From: Bacteroidaceae bacterium
GTDB lineage: Bacteria > Bacteroidota > Bacteroidia > Bacteroidales > Bacteroidaceae
Length of the DNA stretch: 64,000 nucleotides
Reading direction: 5' to 3'
Assembly (NCBI GenBank): GCA_030843315.1
Contig: JAUUPT010000008.1
Location: forward strand, 21,738 to 85,737
This document shows, piece after piece, positions 24,916 to 32,793 of the stretch. Below the pieces are notes generated by a model, which had not been told where the DNA came from, did no database searches, and saw only the letters and a list, made by a program, of their open reading frames with translations. Position numbers and translations under genes: made by a program. Within the stretch, counting starts at the first letter, position 1; every line of letters starts with the position of its first letter.

Positions 24916-25982
24916 TCTAATTCTCTGTTACTGATATAGCTTCTCCATTTGTCTATCAGCCGGGACATGTCGTCGGGCAGTTCCGAGGTAAAGTACATCT
25001 CTTCGCCGGTGGCGGGATGCACAAACCCCAGCGTCATGGCGTGCAACGCCTGCCGCGGACAAGTATCGAAGCAATTGTTTACAAACTGTTTGTATTTGGC
25101 AAAGTGGGTTCCTTTCAGAATTTCGTGCCCACCATAGCGTTCGTCATTGAAGAGTATATGGCCGATGTGCTTCATGTGCACACGAATCTGGTGGGTACGT
25201 CCCGTTTCGAGGATGCACTCCACAAGGGTGACGTAGCCCAGACGTTCCAACACCCGGTAGTGGGTGACGGCATGTTTGCCCTGGTCGTCGGGAAGGACGG
25301 TCATCTGCATACGGTCGCGGGGGTTGCGACCTACGTTGCCTACGATGGTACCTTCATCTTGCTCTACATTTCCCCAAACCAGCGCACGATAACGGCGCTT
25401 CGTGGTTTTGTTGAAGAACTGGTTGCCGAGGTTCGTCTTGGCATCCGGTGTTTTGGCTATCACCAGCAGGCCGGAAGTATCTTTATCGATGCGGTGCACC
25501 AGCCCCACATGAGGGTCATTGGCGTCGTAATCGGGATTATCCTTCATGTGCCAGGCTATGGCGTTGACAAGAGTTCCGTGATAGTTGCCGTGTCCGGGAT
25601 GTACCACCAGGCCGGCGGGCTTATTCACTATCATGAGGTACTTGTCCTCATATACTATATTAAGGGGAATGTCTTCGGGGATGACTTCGTTTTCGTAGCG
25701 CGGGCGGTCCATCATCACGGTGATGACGTCTTGCGGCTTCACCTTGTAGCTGCTCTTCACGGATTTGCCGTTGGCCATCACGAAGCCGGCATCGGCTGCC
25801 TTCTGGATACGGTTGCGCGAGGCATTGGTCAGGCGGTCGAACAGATATTTGTCCACACGCATCATCTCCTGGCCCTTGTCCACCACTACTCGGAAGTGTT
25901 CATAGAGTTGCGCTTCATCACCGACGGGTTCTATATCGTCCAGTTCATCATTCTCTATTTCGTCCGGCAATTCTTCTATCAT
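24912..25982 (-). CDS. rluD: 23S rRNA pseudouridine synthase, RluD family
   Basis: RluD-type enzymes convert uridines of 23S rRNA helix 69 to pseudouridine. The 356-residue protein has an acidic N-terminal stretch of about 25 residues (EELPDEIENDELDDIEP) and an S4 RNA-binding domain (about 35-95). The catalytic domain carries HRIDKDTSGLLVIAK near residue 165, which contains the essential aspartate, and the R-T-H-Q-I-R motif near 265. It overlaps ddl by 4 bp and follows the PASTA gene by 44 bp. Which RluA-family site it modifies cannot be fixed by sequence alone. Confidence 0.9.
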   Translation of the reverse strand: MIEELPDEIENDELDDIEPVGDEAQLYEHFRVVVDKGQEMMRVDKYLFDRLTNASRNRIQKAADAGFVMANGKSVKSSYKVKPQDVITVMMDRPRYENEVIPEDIPLNIVYEDKYLMIVNKPAGLVVHPGHGNYHGTLVNAIAWHMKDNPDYDANDPHVGLVHRIDKDTSGLLVIAKTPDAKTNLGNQFFNKTTKRRYRALVWGNVEQDEGTIVGNVGRNPRDRMQMTVLPDDQGKHAVTHYRVLERLGYVTLVECILETGRTHQIRVHMKHIGHILFNDERYGGHEILKGTHFAKYKQFVNNCFDTCPRQALHAMTLGFVHPATGEEMYFTSELPDDMSRLIDKWRSYISNRELE

Positions 25983-26026
25983 GAGTTTTACGATTGAAGT
26001 TTATTCAATTATCAACCACCTGTTGT

Positions 26027-26680
26027 TTAGAACCAGGATTCGTCTGAGGCAGAGTCTTCGGATGAAACAGGTTCGGTTGTGTGCTGTGAAGATTCTATTC
26101 CCAGGGAGTCTGCCTCTTGCGGAAGCGCCCCACCGTCTCCCACCATCAACGTCAGCACAGCACCGACAGGTACTTTCTCTCCGGTAGTAAGTGAACGGCC
26201 TTTGTACTTTATGCCATATACCCAGTCTTTCTCTCCGGCCACATGCTGTATCTCGGCCAGTTTAAAGCCGGCAGCCAGAATGCGCGCCTCCGCTTGGCGC
26301 AGAGAACTATTATCTGCCACATCGGGAACGGTGTGCAGAGGTACATTCAGTGTATTGATAGTGAGATAGATCGTGCGTCCTTCCTTCACCTTTTGTCCTG
26401 CCGCAGGATTATATTCGAGGATGCATCCGGCAGGTAAAGCTTTCACGTAGCTTGAATCAGAAACAATGCAGCTCAATCCCTGGTTACGAAACAGCTTCTC
26501 GGCTTCGCCTATGCTCATGCCTTTCACGTCGGGCACTACCACGGCTTCGCCGTGACGGGTATATATATCCAGTCCTTTCAGCACTCCAAATATCAGTCCT
26601 ACCACTACAACAATCATTGCAAGAAGGTTCACCCAGAAGTATTTATTCTGCTTGAAAGAGAAAAAATCTTTTATTGTCAT
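26027..26680 (-). CDS. Membrane-anchored PASTA-domain protein
   Basis: Translated from the ATG at 26680 the protein has 217 residues. A short cytosolic start (MTIKDFFSFKQNKYF) precedes one transmembrane segment (about 16-38). PASTA repeats then face the periplasm: VVVPDVKGMSIGEAEKLFRNQ, HTVPDVADNSSLRQAEARIL and a third shorter segment. PASTA domains bind peptidoglycan or muropeptides, usually on Ser/Thr kinases or PBPs; here there is no kinase or transpeptidase domain. The longer upstream start (26746) is rejected because the promoter box lies at 26704-26711. It heads the six-gene run to the rhodanese gene. Confidence 0.85.
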   Translation of the reverse strand: MTIKDFFSFKQNKYFWVNLLAMIVVVVGLIFGVLKGLDIYTRHGEAVVVPDVKGMSIGEAEKLFRNQGLSCIVSDSSYVKALPAGCILEYNPAAGQKVKEGRTIYLTINTLNVPLHTVPDVADNSSLRQAEARILAAGFKLAEIQHVAGEKDWVYGIKYKGRSLTTGEKVPVGAVLTLMVGDGGALPQEADSLGIESSQHTTEPVSSEDSASDESWF

Positions 26681-26703
26681 AATCTTTAGCACGTTATTTG
26701 GGG

Positions 26704-26711
26704 CAAAGATA
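26704..26711 (-). promoter_or_regulatory. -7 box for the PASTA-rluD-ddl operon
   Basis: Plus-strand CAAAGATA reads TATCTTTG on the minus strand, matching TAnnTTTG, 23 bases before the ATG at 26680. It fixes the start of the PASTA gene. Confidence 0.65.
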
Positions 26712-26746
26712 CAATTTTCACCACATAGTACACGGAGAAGTTCCAA

Positions 26747-27137
26747 GTTTTTATCTTATATTGAGACCCTGCCGACAAAATAATCTCTTTTGAAATACAA
26801 GATGAACAATGATTTAATGAACGATTTCCCCAAAAACCTATTTTATTGCCATAACCAGTGCCATTTTGCCGAAAAAGCCATTGCATAATGCCGTTTTGTG
26901 CTATACATTATACCCAAATGAACGGTACATAAGACGGATATGCCTCATACTTTACTTTGTTTCGCAGTTGCGGGCTCTTCGGCCCGCAATTGGAAAACAA
27001 AGAAAAGAAACGTCCAAAACGGCAAAAACAATAAGTCTTTGCCACATTTTCCATGCTTCATTCCTCTATTCTCCTGCCTGTATTTTACTGGGGATGAATG
27101 GGAGGATGCTTAACTGTGCGATACCTACCACGACAAG
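26747..27137. other. Gene-free spacer with a GC hairpin
   Basis: No coding frame with family resemblance is seen on either strand. Arms TTGCGGGC (26968-26975) and GCCCGCAA (26982-26989) form a tight hairpin with loop TCTTCG, flanked by the weak outer pair TTTGTT and AACAAA. This could be a terminator-like element or part of a small RNA, but no TAnnTTTG box is placed well for it. Degenerate repeats lie at 26840-26905. Confidence 0.4.
26840..26905. repeat. Degenerate 22-bp repeat, about three units
   Basis: Blocks starting at 26840, 26862 and 26884 have a 22-bp step. They share a TGCC core and, in the last two, the words CATTTTGCCG and CATAATGCCG. The match between units is much weaker than in the other arrays. 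The words resemble those of the array at 42957. Confidence 0.35.
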
Positions 27138-27178
27138 AAAAGCCGCAAAAGACATTTTCAGTCTTTTGCGGCTTTTTT
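27138..27178. terminator. Bidirectional terminator of rpmH
   Basis: Perfect 16-bp arms AAAAGCCGCAAAAGAC (27138-27153) and GTCTTTTGCGGCTTTT (27161-27176) enclose ATTTTCA. T-rich ends in both directions allow use from either strand. It lies 24 bases past the rpmH stop. Confidence 0.85.
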
Positions 27179-27201
27179 ATTTCTTTGTACAAGGAATCAG
27201 C

Positions 27202-27363
27202 TTATGCCTTCACTCCGTTGTATTCGTCAGAAACAGTCAGTTTCTTTCTGCCTTTAGCACGACGTGCTGCCAATACTCTACGACCGTTAGCACTTGCCAT
27301 TCTCTCACGGAAACCGTGTTTGTTCTTTCTCTTTCTGTTAGAGGGTTGAAATGTTCTTTTCAT
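27202..27363 (-). CDS. rpmH: 50S ribosomal protein L34
   Basis: A short minus-strand frame gives a 53-residue, strongly basic protein beginning [19 protein letters not shown]. It continues [20 protein letters not shown], the universal L34 sequence, with a short C-terminal extension [14 protein letters not shown] typical of Bacteroidales. L34 is a late-assembling protein of the large ribosomal subunit. The gene has its own promoter (TATTTTTG on the minus strand at 27416-27423) and a strong terminator. It is divergent from efp. The usual neighbour rnpA is not present, nor is dnaA. Confidence 0.96.
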   Translation of the reverse strand: MKRTFQPSNRKRKNKHGFRERMASANGRRVLAARRAKGRKKLTVSDEYNGVKA

Positions 27364-27415
27364 TACTGTATCTTTGTTTTATGTTATTATTCTTATTTCT
27401 CACGAATTCGGGCTG

Positions 27416-27423
27416 CAAAAATA
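27416..27423 (-). promoter_or_regulatory. -7 box for rpmH
   Basis: Plus-strand CAAAAATA reads TATTTTTG on the minus strand, with a TTGG 19 bases further upstream as a possible -33 element. It gives rpmH a leader of roughly 45 bases. Confidence 0.6.
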
Positions 27424-27473
27424 GGGACTTTTTTCAAATAAACCAAGAGATAACTCATTTTCTCTCAAAACTT

Positions 27474-27505
27474 TTTGCGTTTTCTACCTATTTCCATTAC
27501 TTTTG
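27474..27505 (+). promoter_or_regulatory. Promoter of efp (-33 TTTG, -7 TACTTTTG)
   Basis: TTTG at 27474-27477 and TACTTTTG at 27498-27505 are 20 bases apart, a good sigma-ABfr match. The efp ATG lies 60 bases further on. Confidence 0.7.
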
Positions 27506-27565
27506 CACCCGCAAACCTGCACTAAAGGAGTAATTTCTAATATAATAATAATAAAGACAATAAGT

Positions 27566-28132
27566 ATGATTAATGCCCAAGACATTAAAAACGGAACTTG
27601 CATCCGTATGGACGGCAAGCTGTATTTCTGCGTAGAATTCCTGCACGTAAAGCCGGGAAAAGGTAACACTTTTATGCGTACCAAACTGAAAGACGTGGTA
27701 AGCGGTTATGTTCTCGAACGTCGTTTCAACATCGGTGAGAAGCTGGAAGATGTACGTGTAGAGCGTCGCCCCTACCAATTCTTATACAAAGAAGGTGAAG
27801 ATTACATCTTCATGAATCAGGAAACTTTCGACCAGCACCCCATCGCTCACGACCTGATCAACGGCGTTGACTTCCTGCTGGAAGGAACCGTTCTCGAAGT
27901 GGTATCCGATGCTTCTACAGAAACCGTACTTTATGCAGATATGCCTATCAAGGTTCAAATGAAGGTTACTTATACCGAACCGGGAATGAAGGGCGACACT
28001 GCAACCAACACCCTGAAGCCTGCTACCGTAGAGTCTGGCGCAACAGTACGCGTTCCTTTGTTCATCAACGAAGGCGAAACGATTGAAATCGATACTCGCG
28101 ACGGTTCTTACGTAGGACGTGTGAAAGCATAA
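27566..28132 (+). CDS. efp: Elongation factor P
   Basis: EF-P rescues ribosomes stalled on proline runs. From the ATG at 27566 the protein has 188 residues, the normal length. It has three beta-barrel domains; the tip loop of the first reads HVKPGKGNTFM, with the lysine that is modified in many bacteria. The C-terminal block FINEGETIEIDTRDGSYVGRVKA is the family signature. The longer frame from 27503 starts upstream of the transcription start predicted from the promoter and is not used. No modifying enzyme (EpmA, EpmB, EarP) is nearby. Confidence 0.96.
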   Translation: MINAQDIKNGTCIRMDGKLYFCVEFLHVKPGKGNTFMRTKLKDVVSGYVLERRFNIGEKLEDVRVERRPYQFLYKEGEDYIFMNQETFDQHPIAHDLINGVDFLLEGTVLEVVSDASTETVLYADMPIKVQMKVTYTEPGMKGDTATNTLKPATVESGATVRVPLFINEGETIEIDTRDGSYVGRVKA

Positions 28133-28158
28133 GCACCCGCCCCGAACAGATATAAAGT

Positions 28159-28197
28159 CACCCGGACGTTTCAGCACGAAGCGCCGGGTGTTTTTTT
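28159..28197 (+). terminator. Terminator of efp
   Basis: CACCCGG (28159-28165) pairs with CCGGGTG (28184-28190). An inner stem CGTTTC/GAAGCG and a following run of seven T complete the structure. Confidence 0.85.
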
Positions 28198-28232
28198 GTA
28201 TAGAACGAAGGTATTATCGGGAAATAAGTACG

Positions 28233-28240
28233 TATCTTTG
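28233..28240 (+). promoter_or_regulatory. -7 box for the glycosyltransferase-radC pair
   Basis: TATCTTTG matches TAnnTTTG, 29 bases before the ATG at 28270 and just past the efp terminator. Confidence 0.6.
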
Positions 28241-28269
28241 TAAGTGGAAATTATTAAAAGACCGACACC

Positions 28270-29259
28270 ATGCGATACTCCGTCATCATCCCCGTGTACA
28301 ACCGTCCCGACGAAGTGGACGAATTACTACAAAGCCTGACGCAACAAAGCTTCAAGGACTTTGAAGTGGTGGTTGTAGAAGATGGTTCTTCCATTCCTTG
28401 CAAAGAGGTGGTAGAGAAATACCAGGGGCAACTGGATATACATTATTACAATAAGCCAAACTCCGGTCCCGGGCAAACACGCAACTACGGGGCGGAGCGA
28501 AGCCAGGGGGAATACCTTATTATATTGGACTCCGACTGTATCTTGCCGGAAGGATATTTCTCCGCCGTAGAAGAAGAATTGCAAAGAGAGCCTGCCGACG
28601 CATTCGGCGGCCCGGACCGTGCACACGAATCGTTCACAGACATACAGAAAGCCATCAACTATTCAATGACTTCCTTCTTCACTACCGGCGGCATCCGGGG
28701 GGGGAAGAAGAAGATGGACAAGTTCTATCCGCGAAGTTTCAATATGGGAGTGCGACGGGAGGTCTATCAAGCGCTGGGTGGATTCTCGAAGATGCGCTTC
28801 GGAGAAGATATAGACTTCAGCATCCGCATCTTCAAGGGAGGATATACCTGCCGGTTGTTCCCTGCCGCCTGGGTATATCATAAACGAAGAACGGATTTAC
28901 GGAAATTCTTCAAGCAAGTGCACAACTCGGGCATCGCCCGAATCAATCTATATAAGAAGTACCCGGAATCATTGAAGATTGTCCATCTGTTACCGGCTGC
29001 CTTCACCTTGGGAGTGGCAATACTACTGCTGGGAGCACCTTTCTGCCTGTACAGCCTGACGCCCATCCTGCTCTATGCCCTGCTGGTATGCGCAGATTCT
29101 TCCATTCAAAACCACAGCCTGCGCATCGGCGTCTACTCCATCGCAGCATCGTTCATCCAGCTCATCGGATACGGAACGGGCTTCTGGCGTGCCTGGTGGA
29201 ACCGTTGTATCCTTGGCAAAGACGAGTTCGAAGCATTCAAAAAGAACTTCTATAAATAA
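28270..29259 (+). CDS. Family 2 glycosyltransferase
   Basis: The 329-residue protein has a GT-A fold catalytic domain: MRYSVIIPVYNRPDEVDELL at the start, VVEDGSS near residue 38, the DSD metal site in LIILDSDCILPEG near 90, and GGFSKMRFGEDIDFS near 175. Two hydrophobic segments near residues 233-285 anchor the C-terminus in the inner membrane. GT2 enzymes add sugars to polysaccharide or lipid acceptors; the acceptor is not evident. The stop overlaps the radC ATG by one base (TAATG), so the two are coupled even though their functions look unrelated. Confidence 0.9.
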   Translation: MRYSVIIPVYNRPDEVDELLQSLTQQSFKDFEVVVVEDGSSIPCKEVVEKYQGQLDIHYYNKPNSGPGQTRNYGAERSQGEYLIILDSDCILPEGYFSAVEEELQREPADAFGGPDRAHESFTDIQKAINYSMTSFFTTGGIRGGKKKMDKFYPRSFNMGVRREVYQALGGFSKMRFGEDIDFSIRIFKGGYTCRLFPAAWVYHKRRTDLRKFFKQVHNSGIARINLYKKYPESLKIVHLLPAAFTLGVAILLLGAPFCLYSLTPILLYALLVCADSSIQNHSLRIGVYSIAASFIQLIGYGTGFWRAWWNRCILGKDEFEAFKKNFYK

Positions 29260-29945
29260 TGGACAAACTGACTATCAACCAGTGGGCCGAAGAAGACCGC
29301 CCACGGGAGAAGATGATGCAGAAAGGCGCCGAAGCACTAAGCGATGCCGAACTGCTTGCCATCCTCATCGGCTCGGGCAACACGGACGAAAGCGCCGTAG
29401 CCCTGACGCAACGGGTACTCTCCGCCACCGGCAACGACCTGAACCAACTGGGAAAATGGGAAGTCCGCGACTTCTCCCGCTTCAAAGGCTTCGGCCCCGC
29501 CAAAAGCATCACCATCATGGCCGCCCTGGAACTGGGCAAACGCCGCAGCTTGCAAGAGCGCCCCGAACGTGCCGTCATCCGTTCTTCCCAAGACATCTAC
29601 GACCTGCTACATCCCCTGCTCTGCGACCTGGCACAAGAAGAGTTCTGGGTGCTGCTGATGAACCAGGCCGCCCGCGTCATCGACAAAGTACGCATCAGCC
29701 GCGGCGGTATAGACCAAACCACCGCCGACGTGCGAAGCATCCTGCGCGAAGCCCTGCTGCAACGAGCCACGCAGATATCCCTCATCCACAACCACCCTTC
29801 CGGCAACCCACGTCCCAGCACAGAAGACCGCCGGCTGACGGAGCTCGTGAACAAAGCCGCCCAAACGATGAACATCCGGCTGACCGACCACGTTATCATC
29901 AGCGACGGGAAGTATTACAGCTTCAGCGACGAAGGATTGCTATAA
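29259..29945 (+). CDS. radC: RadC-family JAB/MPN-domain protein
   Basis: The 228-residue protein has an N-terminal helix-hairpin-helix-like region (PREKMMQKGAEALSDAELLA, then FKGFGPAKSITIMAALELG). A C-terminal JAB metalloprotease-like domain follows with LIHNHPSGNPRPSTEDR, giving the H-x-H and Asp zinc ligands. Despite the name, RadC has no proven repair role, and its substrate is unknown. It overlaps the preceding glycosyltransferase by one base. A 22-bp repeat array begins right after the stop. Confidence 0.93.
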   Translation: MDKLTINQWAEEDRPREKMMQKGAEALSDAELLAILIGSGNTDESAVALTQRVLSATGNDLNQLGKWEVRDFSRFKGFGPAKSITIMAALELGKRRSLQERPERAVIRSSQDIYDLLHPLLCDLAQEEFWVLLMNQAARVIDKVRISRGGIDQTTADVRSILREALLQRATQISLIHNHPSGNPRPSTEDRRLTELVNKAAQTMNIRLTDHVIISDGKYYSFSDEGLL

Positions 29946-30076
29946 CTTCCCCGTAGCATAACGACCGTTACCTCACAGGGTAACAACCTTCACCACGCAG
30001 GGTAACTCCTTTTACATGCCGCGGTAAAGGCTTTTACACACCGGGGTAAATGCTTTTACATCGCGCAGAAAAAGCC
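29945..30076. repeat. Array of 22-bp imperfect palindromes behind radC
   Basis: Half-sites GTTAC (29967), TTCAC (29989), TTTAC (30011), TTTAC (30033) and TTTAC (30055) recur at an exact 22-bp step. Each is followed after 8 bases by a mirrored half-site: GTAAC, GTAAC, GTAAA, GTAAA and GAAAA. The eight-base cores differ (CTCACAGG, CACGCAGG, ATGCCGCG, ACACCGGG, ATCGCGCA). A weak unit zero starts at 29945, at the radC stop. A further loose GGTAAATGC follows at 30077. Confidence 0.8.
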
Positions 30077-30139
30077 GGTAAATGCAAGGCATTGATAGAT
30101 AGCATAGTGCAACAAAAGGCACTAATCCTATCTTGATTC

Positions 30140-30170
30140 TTTGTAGTCTCGATTAAATTCTTTAGCTTTG
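30140..30170 (+). promoter_or_regulatory. Promoter of the DUF59 gene (-33 TTTG, -7 TAGCTTTG)
   Basis: TTTG at 30140-30143 and TAGCTTTG at 30163-30170 are 19 bases apart, a good sigma-ABfr match. The ATG is 33 bases downstream, and the 22-bp array lies upstream of this promoter. Confidence 0.7.
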
Positions 30171-30203
30171 TTTCCGTAAAACCTATAATATATCCTTACG
30201 ATT

Positions 30204-30515
30204 ATGACCAAATTTGAAATAGAAGAGAAAATAGTAGCCATGCTCAAGACGGTATTCGACCCGGAAATTCCGGTCAACGTTTATGACTTGGGACTGATAT
30301 ACAAGATAGATGTTGCCGACAACGGCGAAGTAACCATCGACATGACGCTAACCGCTCCCAACTGTCCGGCGGCTGACTTCATCATGGAAGACGTGCGCCA
30401 ACGGGTAGAGTCTATCGACGGCATCACTTCCGCCACCATCAACCTGGTATTTGAGCCCGAATGGGACAAGGACATGATGAGCGAAGAAGCAAAACTGGAG
30501 CTGGGATTTCTCTAA
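30204..30515 (+). CDS. MIP18/DUF59 iron-sulfur assembly protein
   Basis: The 103-residue protein carries the whole DUF59 domain: FDPEIPVNVYDLGLIYKI near residue 18, then MTLTAPNCPAADFIMEDV near residue 49 with the conserved cysteine, and a final VFEPEWDKDMMSEEAKLEL. DUF59 proteins (SufT, the MIP18 family) help mature iron-sulfur proteins or metal-dependent enzymes. No suf genes lie nearby, so it acts as a stand-alone factor. A spacer of 7-bp repeats separates it from the following lpxH-like gene. Confidence 0.88.
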   Translation: MTKFEIEEKIVAMLKTVFDPEIPVNVYDLGLIYKIDVADNGEVTIDMTLTAPNCPAADFIMEDVRQRVESIDGITSATINLVFEPEWDKDMMSEEAKLELGFL

Positions 30516-30518
30516 AAA

Positions 30519-30546
30519 TAGTTGATAATTGATAGTTGATAAAGAG
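30519..30546. repeat. 7-bp repeats leading into the lpxH-like start codon
   Basis: TAGTTGA, TAATTGA, TAGTTGA and TAAAGAG follow one another, with the ATG of the next gene directly behind. The last word doubles as a weak ribosome binding site. Confidence 0.55.
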
Positions 30547-31311
30547 ATGAAGAATGTATATTTCCTATCCGACGCTCATCTTGGCTCCCGGGCCATAGAG
30601 CACAGCCGCACTCAGGAGCGCAGGCTGGTGAACTTTCTGGACAGCATCAAGCATAAAGCAGCTGCCGTGTACTTGCTGGGAGACATTTTCGACTTCTGGT
30701 ACGAGTTCCGCACCGTAGTGCCTAAAGGCTATACCCGCTTTCTGGGGAAACTGTCCGAACTGACCGACCTGGGCGTGGAAGTACACTTCTTCACCGGCAA
30801 CCACGACCTGTGGTGCGGTGACTACCTGACGACCGAATGCGGCGTCATCATCCACCGCGAACCACTCACCACCGAAATCTACGGGAAAGAATTCTACCTT
30901 GCCCACGGTGACGGGCTGGGCGATCCGGACAAGAAGTACCGCTTCCTGCGCTCCATGTTCCATAGCCCCACCCTCCAAATGCTCTTCTCCTCCCTCCACC
31001 CCCGCTGGAGCATCGACCTGGGACTGACCTGGGCAAAGCACAGCCGAATGAAACGCATCAATGGCAAAGAACCCGAATACTTGGGAGAAGACAAGGAATA
31101 CCTGGTACTCTACACCAAAGAGTATCTGAAAAGTCATCCCAACATCAATTACTTCCTCTACGGACATCGCCACATCGAACTGGATCTGATGCTGAGCGCC
31201 ACCGCCCGCATACTGATCCTTGGGGATTGGATAAACTACTTCTCTTATGCCGTATTCGACGGCGAAAACCTCTTCCTGGAAGAGTTCATCGAAGGAGAAA
31301 CCAAATTATAA
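30547..31311 (+). CDS. lpxH: UDP-2,3-diacylglucosamine diphosphatase-like metallophosphatase
   Basis: The 254-residue protein has all blocks of the LpxH-type calcineurin-like phosphatases: FLSDAHLGS near residue 5, LLGDIFDFWYE near 45, TGNHDLWCGD near 85, LAHGDGLGDPDKKYR near 118 and YGHRHIELD near 200. LpxH removes UMP from UDP-diacylglucosamine in lipid A synthesis at the inner membrane. The ATG at 30547 is preferred over one at 30529, since the bases between belong to a 7-bp repeat spacer. The symbol is given by motif similarity. Confidence 0.88.
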   Translation: MKNVYFLSDAHLGSRAIEHSRTQERRLVNFLDSIKHKAAAVYLLGDIFDFWYEFRTVVPKGYTRFLGKLSELTDLGVEVHFFTGNHDLWCGDYLTTECGVIIHREPLTTEIYGKEFYLAHGDGLGDPDKKYRFLRSMFHSPTLQMLFSSLHPRWSIDLGLTWAKHSRMKRINGKEPEYLGEDKEYLVLYTKEYLKSHPNINYFLYGHRHIELDLMLSATARILILGDWINYFSYAVFDGENLFLEEFIEGETKL

Positions 31312-31329
31312 CCCACAAATAGAATCTCT

Positions 31330-32406
31330 ATGAAAACGTTAAAACTGAAAAACATGATTGCCGGATGCCTGCTTATAGCAGCCATACTCCCGGCATGGGG
31401 ACAACCCGCCCCGGCACAGGATGCACACCTACCACGCGCCACCGCCCCAAAGAAACTGGAGAATGCAATGGTAAAGTACCTCGATACTGTGAAGAAAGCC
31501 GAACAAGACCTGCACAGCATCATGATAGTGCAACACGGCAACGTGGTTGCCGCCGAATGGATGAGCGAAGGCAAGGAAAACGAACCACACATCCTGAACT
31601 CCGTCAGCAAGACATTCACCGCCACTGCCGTAGGACTTGCCATTGCCGAAGGAAGGCTGAAACTGACCGACAAAGTCATCTCCTTTTTCCCCGACAAACT
31701 CCCAGCTACCGTCAGCGAGAACCTGGCAGCTATGACCGTACGCGACCTGCTGACCATGAACTGCGGACACGACGTAGACCCTACGGGAAGCATCAACCGG
31801 AAAACAGGCAACGACTGGGTGCAAGATTTCCTCGCCTACCCGGTGGAGCACAAGCCCGGCACGTTCTTTACATACAACAGCGTAGGAACCTATATGCTCT
31901 CGGCCATCGTGCAGAAGCTGACGGGCGAGAAAATAGTAGATTATCTCTATCCACGGCTGTTCCAGCCGCTTGGCATTGACAAGCCCCGATGGGAAGAGAG
32001 TCCGCAAGGCATCAACACCGGTGGTTGGGGTCTGTACCTCAAGACGGAAGACCTCGCTAAGGTGGGACAACTCTTCCTGCAAAAAGGCAAATGGAACGGA
32101 CAGCAAATATTGCCCGAGGAATGGGTGAAAGAAGCATCCGCCTACCAGGTGTCGTCGCTGCCTGCAGGCAAGAAGCCGGAACAAGTGAAAGCAGAAAAGA
32201 TGAGTGCCAAGACCAGCGACTGGCTACAAGGCTACGGCTACCAGATGTGGCGTTGCCGTCACAATGGCTATCGTGCCGACGGAGCTAACGGCCAATACAT
32301 CCTGGTGATGCCCGACAAGGATGCCGTCATCGCCGTCACTGCACATATCGGAGATATGCAGGCTGAATTGGATTTGATTTGGAAGTACCTGCTCCCGGCG
32401 TTATAA
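31330..32406 (+). CDS. Serine hydrolase of the beta-lactamase class C family
   Basis: The 358-residue protein has a signal peptide ending near PAWGQ (residue 26). It has the three class C marks: the nucleophile S-x-x-K in NSVSKTFTATAVG near residue 93, the Y-x-N-like FTYNSVGTYML near 180, and HIGDMQ near 345 in place of KTG. Such proteins act in the periplasm as esterases or peptidases on cell-wall or D-amino-acid substrates; beta-lactamase activity is not implied. It lies 18 bp behind the lpxH-like gene and is likely co-transcribed. Confidence 0.87.
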   Translation: MKTLKLKNMIAGCLLIAAILPAWGQPAPAQDAHLPRATAPKKLENAMVKYLDTVKKAEQDLHSIMIVQHGNVVAAEWMSEGKENEPHILNSVSKTFTATAVGLAIAEGRLKLTDKVISFFPDKLPATVSENLAAMTVRDLLTMNCGHDVDPTGSINRKTGNDWVQDFLAYPVEHKPGTFFTYNSVGTYMLSAIVQKLTGEKIVDYLYPRLFQPLGIDKPRWEESPQGINTGGWGLYLKTEDLAKVGQLFLQKGKWNGQQILPEEWVKEASAYQVSSLPAGKKPEQVKAEKMSAKTSDWLQGYGYQMWRCRHNGYRADGANGQYILVMPDKDAVIAVTAHIGDMQAELDLIWKYLLPAL

Positions 32407-32507
32407 AACGTTTATTCTCCCGAATGATTCTCAAAAGAGAAGCGTGTCTTTGAAACTTTTTGCGGCAATCGGGGTTTATCATAAGAAACCATTAAAACAA
32501 AAGTGTT

Positions 32508-32717
32508 ATGGATGATATGATTTACAGAAACGACTCCATTGCCGAAGAGAACTTAGATCCTCATGGACGCCCGGCAATAGATAAATTTGAAGAGTGGGGC
32601 GAAGAGGTTTCCGAACGGACAGACCTCGGCTACAAAGACAAGAAGGTGAAATCAGAGGAAGAGCGGAAGAAACTCACCGAAGAGATAGACCGGATAATCA
32701 AAGCAGATTTGGAATAA
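32508..32717 (+). CDS. Small acidic/charged protein of unknown function
   Basis: The 69-residue protein reads MDDMIYRNDSIAEENLDPHG then RPAIDKFEEWGEEVSER, and ends with a lysine- and glutamate-rich helix (KKVKSEEERKKLTEEIDRII). About half the residues are charged. It has no signal peptide, membrane segment or cysteine. It lies between a serine hydrolase gene (102 bp upstream) and a perfect terminator hairpin, which supports it as a real gene. I do not recognise a family; conserved small helical proteins of this type occur in Bacteroides. Confidence 0.65.
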   Translation: MDDMIYRNDSIAEENLDPHGRPAIDKFEEWGEEVSERTDLGYKDKKVKSEEERKKLTEEIDRIIKADLE

Positions 32718-32734
32718 GGTATATTACTACAAGA

Positions 32735-32784
32735 AAGAAGATAGGCTGAATCAAAAGTGTTGATTCAGCCTATCTTCTTTAAGT
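32735..32784. terminator. Perfect 20-bp hairpin between the small protein gene and alkaline phosphatase
   Basis: Arms 32735-32754 (AAGAAGATAGGCTGAATCAA) and 32760-32779 are perfect complements with loop AAGTG. Converging genes stop on both sides, so it can work in both directions. Confidence 0.85.
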
Positions 32785-32793
32785 ATAAAAGGA

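Noticed and set aside
26960..27135. A 6S-like or other known small RNA
   Set aside because: Only one hairpin is evident, there is no suitable promoter box, and I do not recognise a known RNA family.
27369..27376. TATCTTTG on the plus strand inside the rpmH leader as a second efp promoter
   Set aside because: It would give a leader of almost 190 bases and lies antisense to rpmH. The promoter at 27474-27505 has both boxes and better placement.
26866..27441. Long plus-strand open frame across 26866-27441
   Set aside because: It runs antisense through rpmH and its terminator, has no family resemblance and a low-complexity peptide. rpmH on the minus strand is clearly the real gene.
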